Assembly (NCBI GenBank): GCA_016617855.1
Contig: JAECUM010009853.1
Location: 1-64,000, forward strand
DNA length: 64,000 nucleotides
From: Megalonaias nervosa
Taxonomy: Eukaryota > Mollusca > Bivalvia > Unionida > Unionidae
Direction: 5' to 3'
Shown in pieces: positions 26,069-37,019 of the stretch. Numbering within the stretch: the stretch's first letter is position 1; each line of letters opens with the position of its first letter. The notes beneath the pieces were generated by a model. It saw nothing but the letters and a program-made list of their open reading frames with translations. It was not told the origin of the DNA and ran no database searches. A program made the position numbers and the translations under genes.

Positions 26069-27525
26069 AATATCATTTCCACAGGTACCAAAATAATCAT
26101 ATTTGGCATGGAGTAAAATCAACTTCAAAGAAAAGTTGCCAGTGATCACGAACTAGCCAAGTAAAGATTGCTTAAACATCTTCATTCAAGGCAACAAAGT
26201 GTAATAAATTTGTTTCTTCAACATGCTTCTCTTTAATTTGCATAACTTCAAATAAATTGGGCTGGTCTACTTTGTGTACTTTAAAGATGCAAAGTGGCCT
26301 AATAGGTTCTCCCACAGCGCTACTCAAAGGATTCTTAACACAAAATCATCCCAGCTCTTCTTAGACAACTAAGTAATCTGTGCAGTGGTATTTGTTTATC
26401 ACTGACCACCTTTACCATTTAACTGCCTCTATGACAATCACACTGCCCATAGAGATAGTTTTCCGTCAGCATTAAGCACAACCTTTATTCATTTTAATAT
26501 ACTGAAAAATCATATCACCACATTGGTTGGGGGGTTCAGAGTTAAAAATCATGTTTTTTGCATGACACATCATGTTATGGTAGGTATGCCACTGATATAT
26601 ACAGGCTACATAGCACAATCCTTAATGATCAAGAAACATTGTTACTGAACACTGCCATATTTGGACCTGCCCATGAGCAAGGGATATTCTAGTTGTTAGC
26701 AAACACACGCTATGACACATGCTTTCAATATAATAAATGCCTGCTCCATGATATGTGCTCTGTGACATTTTGTTAATAAGCTATGACATAAATGCTAACT
26801 AATGCACCCTCAAGATCACAATATTGTCATAATTCCCAGCAGCTAACCACCCAATTCTAATTAAAACTGAGATCTACTAAAAATAAGCAGATCTGACCAA
26901 CACCAATAAAGGTTTGCATTCTTGTGACATTTGGAATTTCTGGTCCACTTAGTTTTAGTAACCAACCAGATAAAGCTTTGCATTTCAAGTTAGGTTCTTA
27001 CCATTAGAAATGTTATGTTCTGAATGTGAAGTTGTAATTTGATTGGTGAATTGAAAGGTTAACAAAATATGACCTTGTACTAGTGTCAGTCAGATCTCTA
27101 GTGTGTCAGAGATCTCGATTTTAATCAGATTCCAGAACTGCATGTTGTTTTGTGTGGTTGGAGTTGTTCATTTTAGACAATACAGTTTTAAGACTAATAT
27201 ATCTCGAAATCATGAACAACAGCAATCCATAAGCAAAACAAAAGTGATGTTTCTACTACCTTTTGTCTTAAGAGTTAATGTGTTTTCTTTCAATAAAAGC
27301 AAAACACAACAATCGTAGCAAATGTCTTTCACAGGACATGCGTAAGTTTTAACCTTAGGATTCCAAATCTTTCAATCTTTTAAATAAAGTTCTGAAATTA
27401 AACCTATAAAGAGGTTAAAAAATTTGTTCAATATTTACCCTAATAATTTAGTCGGATGAAATGATTTTTAATTTCCAAGAATATTAATCAGCTAACTTTC
27501 GGGAATAGTTTCATGCCTATTTTTT
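26069..27525. other. ELMOD3 intron 8, nothing recognised
   Basis: AT-rich intronic sequence. A 71-codon frame at 27103-27318 has no supporting signal. Confidence 0.4.
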
Positions 27526-27760
27526 AAACAGTGGTCAAGTGGTATAAGGTGCTTGCCTTTAACAGATCACTTAAATCTTACCCCTGGGTTCAAGTCTCAA
27601 CCTCAACCAACATGGGTAAGACTTAGTGTGAAAGCTTCCCATGGGTTGGTGGTTGTTCCTGGGGACTTCCTGCATTCTTCTTCCACCAAATATACTGGCC
27701 ACCATGTATAGCCTATAAAGTGCTGGAAAAAGGCATTAAACCAACAACAACATAACAACT
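27526..27760 (+). mobile_element. tRNA-derived SINE, family 2, copy A
   Basis: The head has AGTGGTCAAGTGGTATAAGG then GGGTTCAAGTCTCA (B-box-like). The body has ATACTGGCCACCATGTATAG and ends GGCATTAAACCAACAACAAC. It matches the copies at 50884 and 62523. Confidence 0.75.
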
Positions 27761-28056
27761 TTAAAATTTACATGGTATGCTGTTGATAAAGTTTTGAGCA
27801 TTCTTTCCGATTCAGGATCTAACACTTTTAATATCTGTATAAAATATGATGATTATTTTATGCACTATAATACTCATTAACTTGCAGTCAGTAAAACACC
27901 AGTTTTTGAGGAACTTATTTTGCCGCTGTAGACTTTGTCCTCTAATTGACTTCTCTCTATTTTCCCATCCTAATTAAGTATGCGGAAGAAGTGACTTTGC
28001 ATGGAATACTACCACTAACTACAGACTGCAAAATATTTTACTCCATTTATTTGTAC

Positions 28057-28184
28057 CTCTTAGGACATGTCCAGAGTCCGAAATTGTCCTGGATTGACTC
28101 TTCCAAATTTCATACATGTGAAGATATGTTCCAGCATAAAAATCATTAACAGTGTTCAACACACTTTCACTTTTATTGCACTCC
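28057..28184 (-). CDS. ELMOD3: ELMOD3 exon 8
   Basis: This 128-bp exon completes the split Arg codon and encodes ECNKSESVLNTVNDFY, TYLHMYEIWKSQS and RTISDSGHVLR. The acceptor is CATTTCAG and the donor is GTACAA (phase 1). The W-K-x-Q-x-x-T-I-x-D-S-G pattern near the end is a conserved ELMOD3 block. The left end of the 6.6-kb transposon lies only about 360 bp upstream of the acceptor. Confidence 0.9.
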
Positions 28185-28543
28185 CTGAAATGAAATTAAG
28201 AAAAAGTTGTTAAACACTAGCCAATCAGACACAATATCACATCTATTACATACTTTATTTAATATCCGTTGAAATATACACAGTAAATATATCTTGAAAG
28301 TCCGTTGTATTCAAGGATCACCTGTCATGAAATATCAAATTATTCATGCACAAATCAACTGTTACATAACATGATTACCTATAATGAGAAAATATTTGGT
28401 GTAAGAGACCAGTTTTAGTCAGCAAGAGGAGTGGTCTCTCAAGAAGTGTTACTGTATTCCATTCTTCTACACATTTACTATATTTTTGTGAATGTTTTGG
28501 ATGACCAAAATAATCTTTTTATTGTTGCCTGAAGACATATTAA

Positions 28544-28582
28544 GGGCTGTTCCAGTAAAACATATATCCCCCCCGGGGACGG
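28544..28582 (+). repeat. left terminal inverted repeat of the 6.6-kb transposon
   Basis: The first 23 bases match the reverse complement of the right end exactly. The two ends then both run into a C-rich then G-rich block with small length differences. TAA precedes the repeat. Confidence 0.85.
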
Positions 28583-28889
28583 CACTTTAAAAAAATATAT
28601 GTAGGAGGTATGTTTGAGACCATTTCGATTCTGATAGTGGAGGGTTGGTTTAAAAAATTAATTCAGGTGTGGGTTGTGTTAACAAAATCAGAAATCACAT
28701 GTAGGGGTGTCAGAAAAAATGAATATATAATATTTAAATCACATCACGGTCTAAATTGCGGCAAATCAACGTACAGGGGAGAAAACTCTAACGGGTTATT
28801 TGATTTTATTCGTCTCGAGTTATCCCGTGGTATTTGCGTATCCCGTATTCGAGTCAGTCGGTCATTATTGTACAGCGTGTTTGGTCAGC

Positions 28890-28986
28890 ATGGCCGAAGA
28901 AAGTGTTAGACGATTGGGAATTGACGAACTCTCGAGTCTTCTACGGAAGCGTGGAATTCAAGAAGAATATATCCAGAAATTTAGAG
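28890..28986 (+). CDS. possible first coding exon of the transposon (SAM-like start)
   Basis: ATG sits in a good context (CAGCATGGCC). It opens 32 codons beginning MAEESVRRLGIDELSSLLR and ending near EEYIQKF, then a possible donor AGAG|GTTTGC. The L-G-x-x-x-L-x-x-L-L-x-x-x-G-I-x-x-E-Y-I-x-x-F spacing resembles the first half of a SAM domain, but the second half was not found. The call is tentative; it could be a chance frame. Confidence 0.3.
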
Positions 28987-29983
28987 GTTTGCTATGTTGG
29001 AATTCAGTCTTTCAGTTCCATTTCACATTTGGTCTAATGAAGCTCTATCCGCAACACACCGGTGTACATTTAAGACACTTACCGGTATTTCTCGCGTCTC
29101 TTGGCGATATGTAAATATTATTATTATCCATTCCCGTGTTTGACGACTTGTAAATCCACGTGGAATAACACAACCATGTGTCATGAGGCCATTTCGAACG
29201 TCATGGCTACATACGCTTGTTACCATGTACTGGTAAGTGTCTGAACTATACGCTGGCGTGTTCCGGACAAATTTGTATACAGCAATTGCGCGTTTTAATA
29301 AAACAGGTGACATCAGAGCACCCATCAATATATGTTGGGGGGCCCATTTATCGAACTAAGAGCAGACCCCACCGGATATAATCACCAGAACTTGCTTGGA
29401 CGTCAGAACTGTTTCAACGAATAATAACTGTTGAATTAGACTACAGGAAATACATTTCTTTCTTGATATTATTTATTATTATATTCAGGGCAAATTTGTA
29501 TTACTCATAATTTCTGACCATCTTAACTGAGCACTATAAAAAGAATCTCTTTTAGTTTCCATTTTTGTGGAAGTGTTTATTATTATTTTTGCAGTTAGTG
29601 AAAAATTACTGGTATCTATTAGGGTCAATGTCAAGACACTACACTTGTTCAGTATATGCAGTTTTTATCATTCACTTATGTGACATGCAGTTATGTATTC
29701 AATCATATAACAATGTATCAGATAATTTTCACATCATTAATATACTGTGAATCACAAAAGTTTAGCAACCATTTAAAAATTTTATACAAGGTTTGGTTAA
29801 TTGCAATTTCAGAGCAAACATAGGTAAAATTGCATGATTGCTGCAATTTATAATGTGAGGTTGATATCACCAGATTTTAAGGGATGCTGTACTTCTCCCA
29901 TTACAGTTATTCTGGATGTATTTATCATATGAGACAATAGTGGTAAACACTGGGCAATAAGTACAGATTATTAACTGAGCATT

Positions 29984-30226
29984 GAGGGGATCATAGAAGA
30001 TAACACTGAAGTACCTACATTGAGCGGTGGGGGGATGATAGAAGATAGTACTTAAGTAACTACATCAAGAAGTGAAGGGATGATAGAAGACAACACTGAA
30101 GTACTTACATTGAGAAGTGGGTGGATTATTGAAGATAGTACTGAAATAACTACATCAAGAAGTGGGGGGACAGTAGAAAACACTGAAGTACCTACATCAA
30201 GAAGTGGGTGGATGATAGAACAAACT
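29984..30226 (+). repeat. 42-45-bp tandem repeat inside the transposon coding region
   Basis: About five units encode a 14-15-residue motif of the form MIED-TEV-TSRSG. The phase is kept because the unit length is a multiple of three. One unit carries a TAA at 30053-30055, consistent with decay. The acidic and Ser/Thr-rich units look like a linker. Confidence 0.75.
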
Positions 30227-33200
30227 GATGCAGATATCATTGCAGTACAAACAAAGCAACCACAATCTCTCTATTTCAACACAAATATGGTGATAGATGC
30301 ACTTATGTCTGCAATGTCTCAGTTGAATTGTGGCAGTTTCAGGATTGAAGAAGGCTCTAGTGCATGCATGGCTATATCCCTGTGCACAGCAGTAACATAT
30401 TTTGAGGGTGGCCTCACTTTAAATGCAGATGACTTACCAGGCTGTCTGAATGTTTATTTGAATTGTGTGCAAAATGTTTGTCACACATGGCTTCTAACAA
30501 ACTGGGACCATCATTACTGTCTGAAGCCAGTAAGATCTTGGGCGTGACTGGTCAGTATTACATAGAAAAGGAAGTGCGGTGGGGTGCAAAGGCTGGAATA
30601 GATAAACCCATTCTTTATGATGTTTTTCAGAGTTGCCTTTCTGAAGAGTCAAAGAAGGCAATTATTATTACCCTCAAGCCAAGCCATACATTTGTGGTTT
30701 TGATTAAAAACCAAATACAAATGGTTTTTTAACTCACACATACATTACCAGAGAGACATTCCATTTCATGAGGCTGTCTATCAAGGAAATGGTGCAGCAG
30801 TCCTTTGCTGTCGAGATGACAAATTTGCAAAATTTCTTTTAAGTGAATATAGTAGAATGGTTCAGTGTGATCCACATGAGAGGGAAGCAACTGTCCTAAT
30901 TTCAAAAAACTAAATAAATCAACTTTAAGTTTGTCCTCTTTGTGCTATACTGACGCAGATATTCTGAAATCAAAGCAACAAATGAAAAATTTAAATGCAC
31001 AGAGAGATTATAGGAGAAATATGGCAAGCAAAAACTATGTGGTATGTCAGTAATGCTTGTAATTTATCTTGGGATGAAACAGTGAACAATCTAAAAGATA
31101 CTGTGAATAACATCAAAAATCACCTTACATCTAGGATTAGAGCTACAGGGCTACTTCTTGTTGCTGATGCCATTGAACGTGATGTTTGTGTGCAATTGAA
31201 ACATGCATGGTCTATATACAGTGAAACTAGTAAACATGAATATAATGAAGTAAGAGTAAAGGGTCTCATTTTAATCTACAAGAGCAATGTTGCTCGAGAT
31301 TTTATGCTTGACAACTTGCCTGTCATTCTAGTGTATACAGCAGGTAAATATGGACCAGTGGCTTATTTGACTAAAAGATTATAGGGTGTTGAATGGAGTA
31401 AACTGATTGATAACTTAAGGTGGCCTAACCATGATCAGATAGTAAAGGCAGAATTTGCATCAAAATTGAATGATTTAATTGTTCCAGCCTTAAGTTTTGC
31501 AACAACAGAAAAAGACAGAAAACTCTTGAGGCTTATCTTTACAAAATTGACTAGCAGAACTTACTTGAATAAACATAAAGTAGGTGGAGTGGTCTTTGAA
31601 AAGCATGGCATTAAACACAATGAAGCTGAAATGTCTAACAGCTTGGAGAAATGGACTGAAACTAAACAAACATGCGAAACAAACTATGAAAGCAAAAGGA
31701 GAAAGAAAGAGATATTGGTTCATGAAGAAGGTTCTGGTAGACTAATGCTGGCAGAAAAATATCCAATGTTAGCAACTTGTTTGCTCTCATTATTTGATAG
31801 TGCAGGCCAGGGATTACAAACACATCCATGTCTAATTTGCGAAACACTGTTTGTAAACAAAAAGTCATGGCTGGACATGCCACGGGCTGTTTCTCTGTTA
31901 CAACAAGTTTTTGGAATACCTATCTTTGTCTGCTGCTTACACATACACACAAAACTTTCGATCCAAAACATTCCAAGCAAAAAGGCATCATGAAGGTAAG
32001 GCTGTGAACCCAGAAATTTCACTTCATAGATCAACTCGAGACAAAGGTGGATACTCTATAAACAGTCACTATGCTATGCATGCATTACAGTTATCTTTAA
32101 CAGAATTTAGTAACAAAGGATGTGTTTTAGCAAGAGATGATAAGGCCTTAGTTCATACAGATGTAGAGGTTGTTCAGCGTCCATCAAAATCTTGGAAGCG
32201 AATAAGCTATTATGATCATGACTGGGAAAAAAGTTCGGAAAAAACTTTATCAATTACAACATATCAGTTTGTTAAAGTGTTGCAGCTGCAAGAAGAACGT
32301 GTTATTTCCAAGCATAGGTTCTGTTGGCATTACCAAAACTCATGTACAGGGAGGTGGAGCCTCATTAATTAAAATCCATTATTTTGAACCCTCGATTGCA
32401 TTTAGACACATGAATGAACCCATGTACATTATGTCTTTAGATCAATATACAAGTCACTTTTTGAATAATGGCTCATTTGTCTCTCAGTTGCTTGTTATGG
32501 TTGATGGAGGTGGAGACGAACGTCCACGAAATAAAATGACACACTTTTGTTCAGTGCTTATTAGATGGTTGCTCGATTTGGACAGATTCAAAGTGCAGAG
32601 CTTGGCTGAAGGAGTTTCAAAATATCATTCTGTGGTGAGACTTCACACAGCAGAAAACAGAGCATTAAGTCAGTGTGGAATCATCTCATCAAAAAGAATT
32701 CATGAGAAAGAGTATGATGAACAGGGCACATTTGATTTAGACAAATTCTATGAAAATATGTCAGCTGCCCAGGAAGAAGCAGTAAAAAGAATTGATGACA
32801 CATTTTACTCATCAGACAAAATAGATGCATATGTTGCACTTAAAACAATGGACTGGGTATTTGACCCAAATTTCAAATCTGTAATAAAGAATTTTCTTGG
32901 TAAGAATGCATCCTATCAAATGGAAAATAATTTTGATATAAAGCCAAGTGGACCAATATGGGGAAAACTCTGAAAAATATGGACTTATAAAAGATAAGGC
33001 AATGAATGATTATCAACTTTTAATGAACACAAATGATCCAAATATATCTACTCAAATGCATTATGCTTTTGCAACATACAGAACAGATGATAGTTGGAGA
33101 GGTTTCCCTGTTAAGAGATATGGAATACAACCAATCTTGGATATGTCTCGTCTGCCAGGATTTTTCATTACCTTTCTTATCAAGACACATTAACAGCCAT

Positions 33201-33594
33201 TCTGTCGCTTGAACAGGAAGGTGAAGCAAAAGATTGTTTTCTTACTCCAGATTCCTTTTTGCCAACAAGAAACATTAAGCACCTACTGGAATCGAGAGAA
33301 GATATTTTCATAGAAGACATGGAAAGTATTTGCAATCTTGTAGGTGTAAGCTGTGAGGATATACAAATGTATCTTGATCATTTGAAAGAGAAGGAAAAAC
33401 TTAAAACTGAGAGAAAGAAAATAAGTGAGAAATTTAAAGGTACTCCACTTGGTGTGCTTAATATAAAGCAGCTCAAGTATGTTTTGCACACTCTGTTAGG
33501 CATTCAAGAACACCCAGATAGAAAGTTAAAGACATATATTGCCAGAAGTGCACAAAGTGATTGCCAGAAAGAAGTTGTCAGAGAAGGAAGTTGA
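30080..33594 (+). pseudogene. decayed transposon polyprotein: peptidase-like plus DDE transposase
   Basis: Reading passes through several frames: 30080-30547, 30463-30732, then 30728-30913, 30901-31053, 31042-31384, a TAG at 31382-31384 and the same frame to 31993, 31911-32372, 32212-32973, 32948-33193, 33163-33594. The transposase part has three acidic candidates: D in DDKA at about 32136, D in DGGGDERP at about 32503, and E in AENRALS at 32653. This order and spacing fit a DDE RNase-H fold. A charged, coiled-coil-like C-terminus follows (ESREDIF, HLKEKEKLKTERKK). At least seven frame breaks and one in-frame stop make it non-functional. Introns cannot explain breaks located in homopolymers. 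Confidence 0.75.
30260..30913 (+). pseudogene. cysteine-peptidase-like segment of the transposon
   Basis: Visible motifs in order are FRIEEGSSACMAISL (candidate nucleophile Cys), SHTFVVLIKNQ, then after a one-base shift in a T6 run an F-N-S-H-I-H motif and GAAVLCC. The Cys ... H ... F-(D/N)-x-H ... G-A-A-V pattern resembles the herpesvirus-tegument-type (C76-like) deneddylase fold. That fold assignment rests on motif order only. An N replaces the usual D. OTU or C48 peptidases are alternatives, but their DGNC or GxDCG motifs are absent. Confidence 0.4.
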
Positions 33595-35104
33595 TGCATT
33601 AGTCAAGTGTTGTATGTTGCAGAAAACTTGAATTAAACATACAGAAGGAAAAACTTAAAATCTGTGAAAGAAGTTCCTGTTTATTTGATTTTAGGCTTTC
33701 ATAAAAATTGAAGTTTCATTGCAGTTTGTGTTCTTTATTTTAATAGTGTCGTTTGATACAGAAGTTGTACTTGATTTGGGGTTAATGCCATTTTCAGTTC
33801 TTTGTAGCCTATATATGGCAGCTGGTATTGAAGATGGAAGAAGATTCAAAGAATCTGATGGCTGTTGGCAAGTTTTCACAAATACACATTGTACTGGCAC
33901 AGTAACTCAAACCAGTATAGATGGCAATTGTCAGAAAAGGCAGGACATGACAATGACGACTGTTCATTAGATGGATTTTAGAAAAACAACTGACAATATT
34001 CATAGATTTGAAGACATTTATTATGGTCAAAAATGATACACTCGTATAACTGTGGCATAAATGATAAACCAATACTCCTGCTGCTGCTGGTGCCATTGAT
34101 CAGTTGCTTCATTTGATGTTTTAGTTCTCTCCCAGCATCATTCAGAGATGAGACCTCAGGTTGTTGGTAGATCATTATAGCTTTTACACCATTTTCAGCA
34201 CAAGAGAATCTATATACAGCAGCCAATTTTACTACTGAAGAAGACATAAAAGGCCAAAGTGGGGTTTAAACCAATATGATGAACAGCAATCACAAAACAT
34301 CTTACATCACTCTGATGATGCTGCTGCTGCTGTTGACAAGGAAAAGTTGACAACAATGATGTTGATTTAAAAGTACACTGGGCCCAAAATAATTATTCCT
34401 CAATTTTCATCCATTTTTGAAATCTAATTCAAGATGAGTTTTAGATTTTAAAAAAAAATATTTTCAGGACAGGGACAGCCATTGTATCAAATATTTAAAC
34501 TACATCCAGTGGCTGGTTGGGATGAAAATCATGGCACTAATTTATTGTGGCCTGATCATAGCAGAAACCTGATCAATGATGATGATAAACTGATTAATCA
34601 GTAAGGCTGTTGAAACAGTGCTTTGACATGCTATATTTCTTTTTTTTTTTATATCAATCATGCAACAAGGCATAAAAATAAGACATATCATTGAAGAAAA
34701 TATATTTTTAAGACAAGAAATTATATAGTGTACAAGCAGGCATAAATAATGCAGCATCACTTTCACAAGTTTAAATTTTTGTTTATTTCTGACAAATCAA
34801 GAAACATACATGGCTGACAGACAAAAGAACAAAAGATGATTGATTACAAACAATGAATACAAATGTGAACTAGATTATATATCTAAGAATTCAGTATAGA
34901 TTACCTCCAGTCAGCAGTCATTTAAATCGCATCTGTCCCCAACCCAAAATTAAAATCGCTTCTACCACCCTCTAACCACTAGCTGGAAATTAGGTAAAAT
35001 AATATGCTTCTGTAGGGGGTGATGTTTTTCGATTAAAATGCAGCAGACAGTGGGTTGTAATTTTTTTAAATTGCTTCTATTGTGGGTTGGTTGAATTTAA
35101 AAGT
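33595..35104. other. 3' tail of the transposon
   Basis: About 1.5 kb of AT-rich sequence with a short GAT/GCT-repeat patch near 34310-34335. Apart from the opposing 89-codon frame, nothing convincing is seen. Confidence 0.5.
33978..34247 (-). CDS. 89-codon open frame opposing the transposase, unknown
   Basis: It begins MSSSVVKLAAVYRFSC and includes EVSSLNDAGRELKHQ and MPQLYECIIFDHNK. The composition is protein-like rather than low complexity. It lies between the transposase remnant and the right TIR, in the opposite orientation, so it could be a second gene of the element or part of a spliced one. No family is recognised, and coding is unproven. Confidence 0.25.
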   Translation of the reverse strand: MSSSVVKLAAVYRFSCAENGVKAIMIYQQPEVSSLNDAGRELKHQMKQLINGTSSSRSIGLSFMPQLYECIIFDHNKCLQIYEYCQLFF

Positions 35105-35143
35105 CCCTTCCCCCGGGGGGTATATGTTTTACTGGAACAGCCC
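35105..35143 (-). repeat. right terminal inverted repeat of the 6.6-kb transposon
   Basis: The reverse complement starts GGGCTGTTCCAGTAAAACAT, matching the left end. TAA follows at 35144-35146. The match is too good to be chance and implies recent insertion or conservation at the ends, in contrast to the decayed coding region. Confidence 0.85.
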
Positions 35144-35146
35144 TAA

Positions 35147-36140
35147 GTTATTGCATTTAGTGTCTGAAAAATAATGAGAAGACAAAATAGGCCCCTTCAT
35201 CTAAAAACAAATTCCACAAAAAAACAAAGTTAGCATCTACAATTAGAACCATCATTAGGGGTGGTCAATATGAGGCTCCAAGTCCAGGGGGAGAGGGTGG
35301 AAGGGGTGCCATTTCACAGATCATGTTCTTTTGTTCTGTATTTTATTAAAACATACAGTTTTTCATTTAGTTATTATCTTCAAGAATATTAATACATTTA
35401 AAAAATAAACAATCTGCAGTGGGTTTTTCCAAGGTGGGGAGCATAAAAGATGATGCCCACCCTGGGTGCCATTTCATCCAGCACAAACTTGCAATGGCCT
35501 TGCTTGCAATAATTTACTATCATGAGTAAAAACAAGCAATTTTTCTTCTTTAGATCTAAGATAATGAATGAAAAACAGACATTCTTTGTATATTGTTTTG
35601 TATTTGATACATGTCTATAAACCAGGAAATGTAGCCATGTATTAGAGCCATGTCTTTATGTTTATTTTCCAAGACAATTGCCATGTTAGAAATTTCCCAC
35701 TTAACATTTTAACCTTCTGATATAGAATTAGTGATCATTAAAATCTACCCTACAAATGCACACAAGTTTTATTTCTGTGTAAATGAGAAATGCAAACAAA
35801 CTATATAAAAAGATTTCTAATTATGAAAAAATGGATGCAATTTCAGTATTAAGAGTAGAAATAGATTTATGATGGTTAGTTATTAAGCAATAACAATGAG
35901 AGGCTTCTTTGGGGCCAGAGTTGTAGACAAGCCTAGATGGCTAAATACCACAAGGAAATAGCAATTTATAATAATAACTATGAGTCAGCATGATTAACAT
36001 GTTAAGAACCAGAAATATGATTTACTAGCAGTCAATCTCTTTTCTTTTCTTTTTTCTTCTTTTTTTTTCTCAGTTGTTTATAAACCCAAATGCTGGTCAA
36101 TTTGCTGCAGGACAATAAATACTCTTATTCCATGGTATAC
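35147..36140. other. ELMOD3 intron 7, nothing recognised
   Basis: AT-rich, between the transposon and a 52-bp array. Confidence 0.4.
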
Positions 36141-36149
36141 AGTGCAGCC

Positions 36150-36503
36150 AACAAGGATAGTGTTTGTTTTGCACTATTCCTTTGAATTTACTAATCATTA
36201 TTGACCGCTCCAGTAGCCTAGTGGTTAAAGCATCTGCCTCGGATGTGGGAGGTCGTGGTGCAAACTCCGGCTAAGTCATACCAAAGACTTTAAAAATTGT
36301 ACTAACAGCTGCCTTGCTTGGTGCTGAGCTTTAAGAGGTTAGTGTTAGGACTGGTCAGCCTGGTGTCAGGATAATGTGACTGGATGGGACATCATGCTAA
36401 ATGTCTGCAGCATAATGCCCCAGTGCATCACTATAAACTGTTACACTGCAGACATCGTAGCAATATGACTGAAAAATTGTTAAAGCTACGTTAAAAATCC
36501 AAA

Positions 36504-36541
<38 letters not shown>

Positions 36542-36740
36542 ACACACACAGACACACACACACACACACACTAATCATTATTAACTCCATGATATTTTTG
36601 TTCTGTTGCACAATTCCTTGGAATTTACTAATCTGTACTCTTAATTTTTTTCTTTGTTGCACAATTCCTTTAAATTTATGAATCCATACTCTTTTATTTT
36701 TATATTTTGTTGCATAATTCTTTTGAATTTACTAGTCCAT
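36150..36740 (+). repeat. about 52-bp tandem repeat, four units, split by a SINE
   Basis: Units share TTGTTGCACAATTCCTTTGAATTTACTAATC. Landmarks fall at 36175 (before the SINE), 36611, 36662 and 36715. The SINE inserted after the first unit. Confidence 0.8.
36203..36569 (+). mobile_element. tRNA-derived SINE, family 1, copy 3
   Basis: Complete head, body and a long (CA)n tail (36506-36570). A 13-bp duplication ACTAATCATTATT flanks it (36190-36202 and 36570-36582). It landed inside a 52-bp tandem array. Confidence 0.93.
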
Positions 36741-37019
36741 ACTGACTTTTTGATGTTTTATTTAATTAATTAAAGTAGAGTATCATGTGTTTTTTATAAA
36801 TTACAATAGAGATATCTTTTTCATTGTCTACAATCAAAACCTGATGAAGGTTAAGTTTTAAAAAAGTATATTAAAAGAAAAACAGGATACCTACCACTGT
36901 CAAAAGGTTATTTAAGTTTATATAATTGATAGCTTTCACTGTGAAACCTAATTTTGTTGGTAATAACTGTGAAGGATAAGTTTATCATATATTATGTGAC
37001 AAGAAAGGGGGCACTGCCA

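Larger units (their letters stand above)
28544..35143 (+). mobile_element. 6.6-kb DNA transposon with TIRs and a DDE transposase remnant
   Basis: The element is bounded by inverted repeats that both start GGGCTGTTCCAGTAAAACAT and are followed by a C-rich/G-rich block. TAA flanks both ends (28541-28543 and 35144-35146); the left side reads TTAA. It lies in ELMOD3 intron 7, antisense to the gene. Contents in order: a short 5' open exon (28890-28986), a 45-bp in-frame repeat (29984-30226), a cysteine-peptidase-like segment (30260-30910), a linker, and an RNase-H-like DDE transposase with a charged C-terminus (to about 33594). A 1.5-kb tail before the right TIR holds an opposing 89-codon frame. 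Several frameshifts and stops show that this copy is dead. I cannot match it to a named superfamily. Confidence 0.85.

Noticed and set aside
30260..30913. Integrated herpesvirus sequence
   Set aside because: The peptidase-like motifs lie inside a TIR-bounded transposon with a DDE transposase, and no other viral gene is present.
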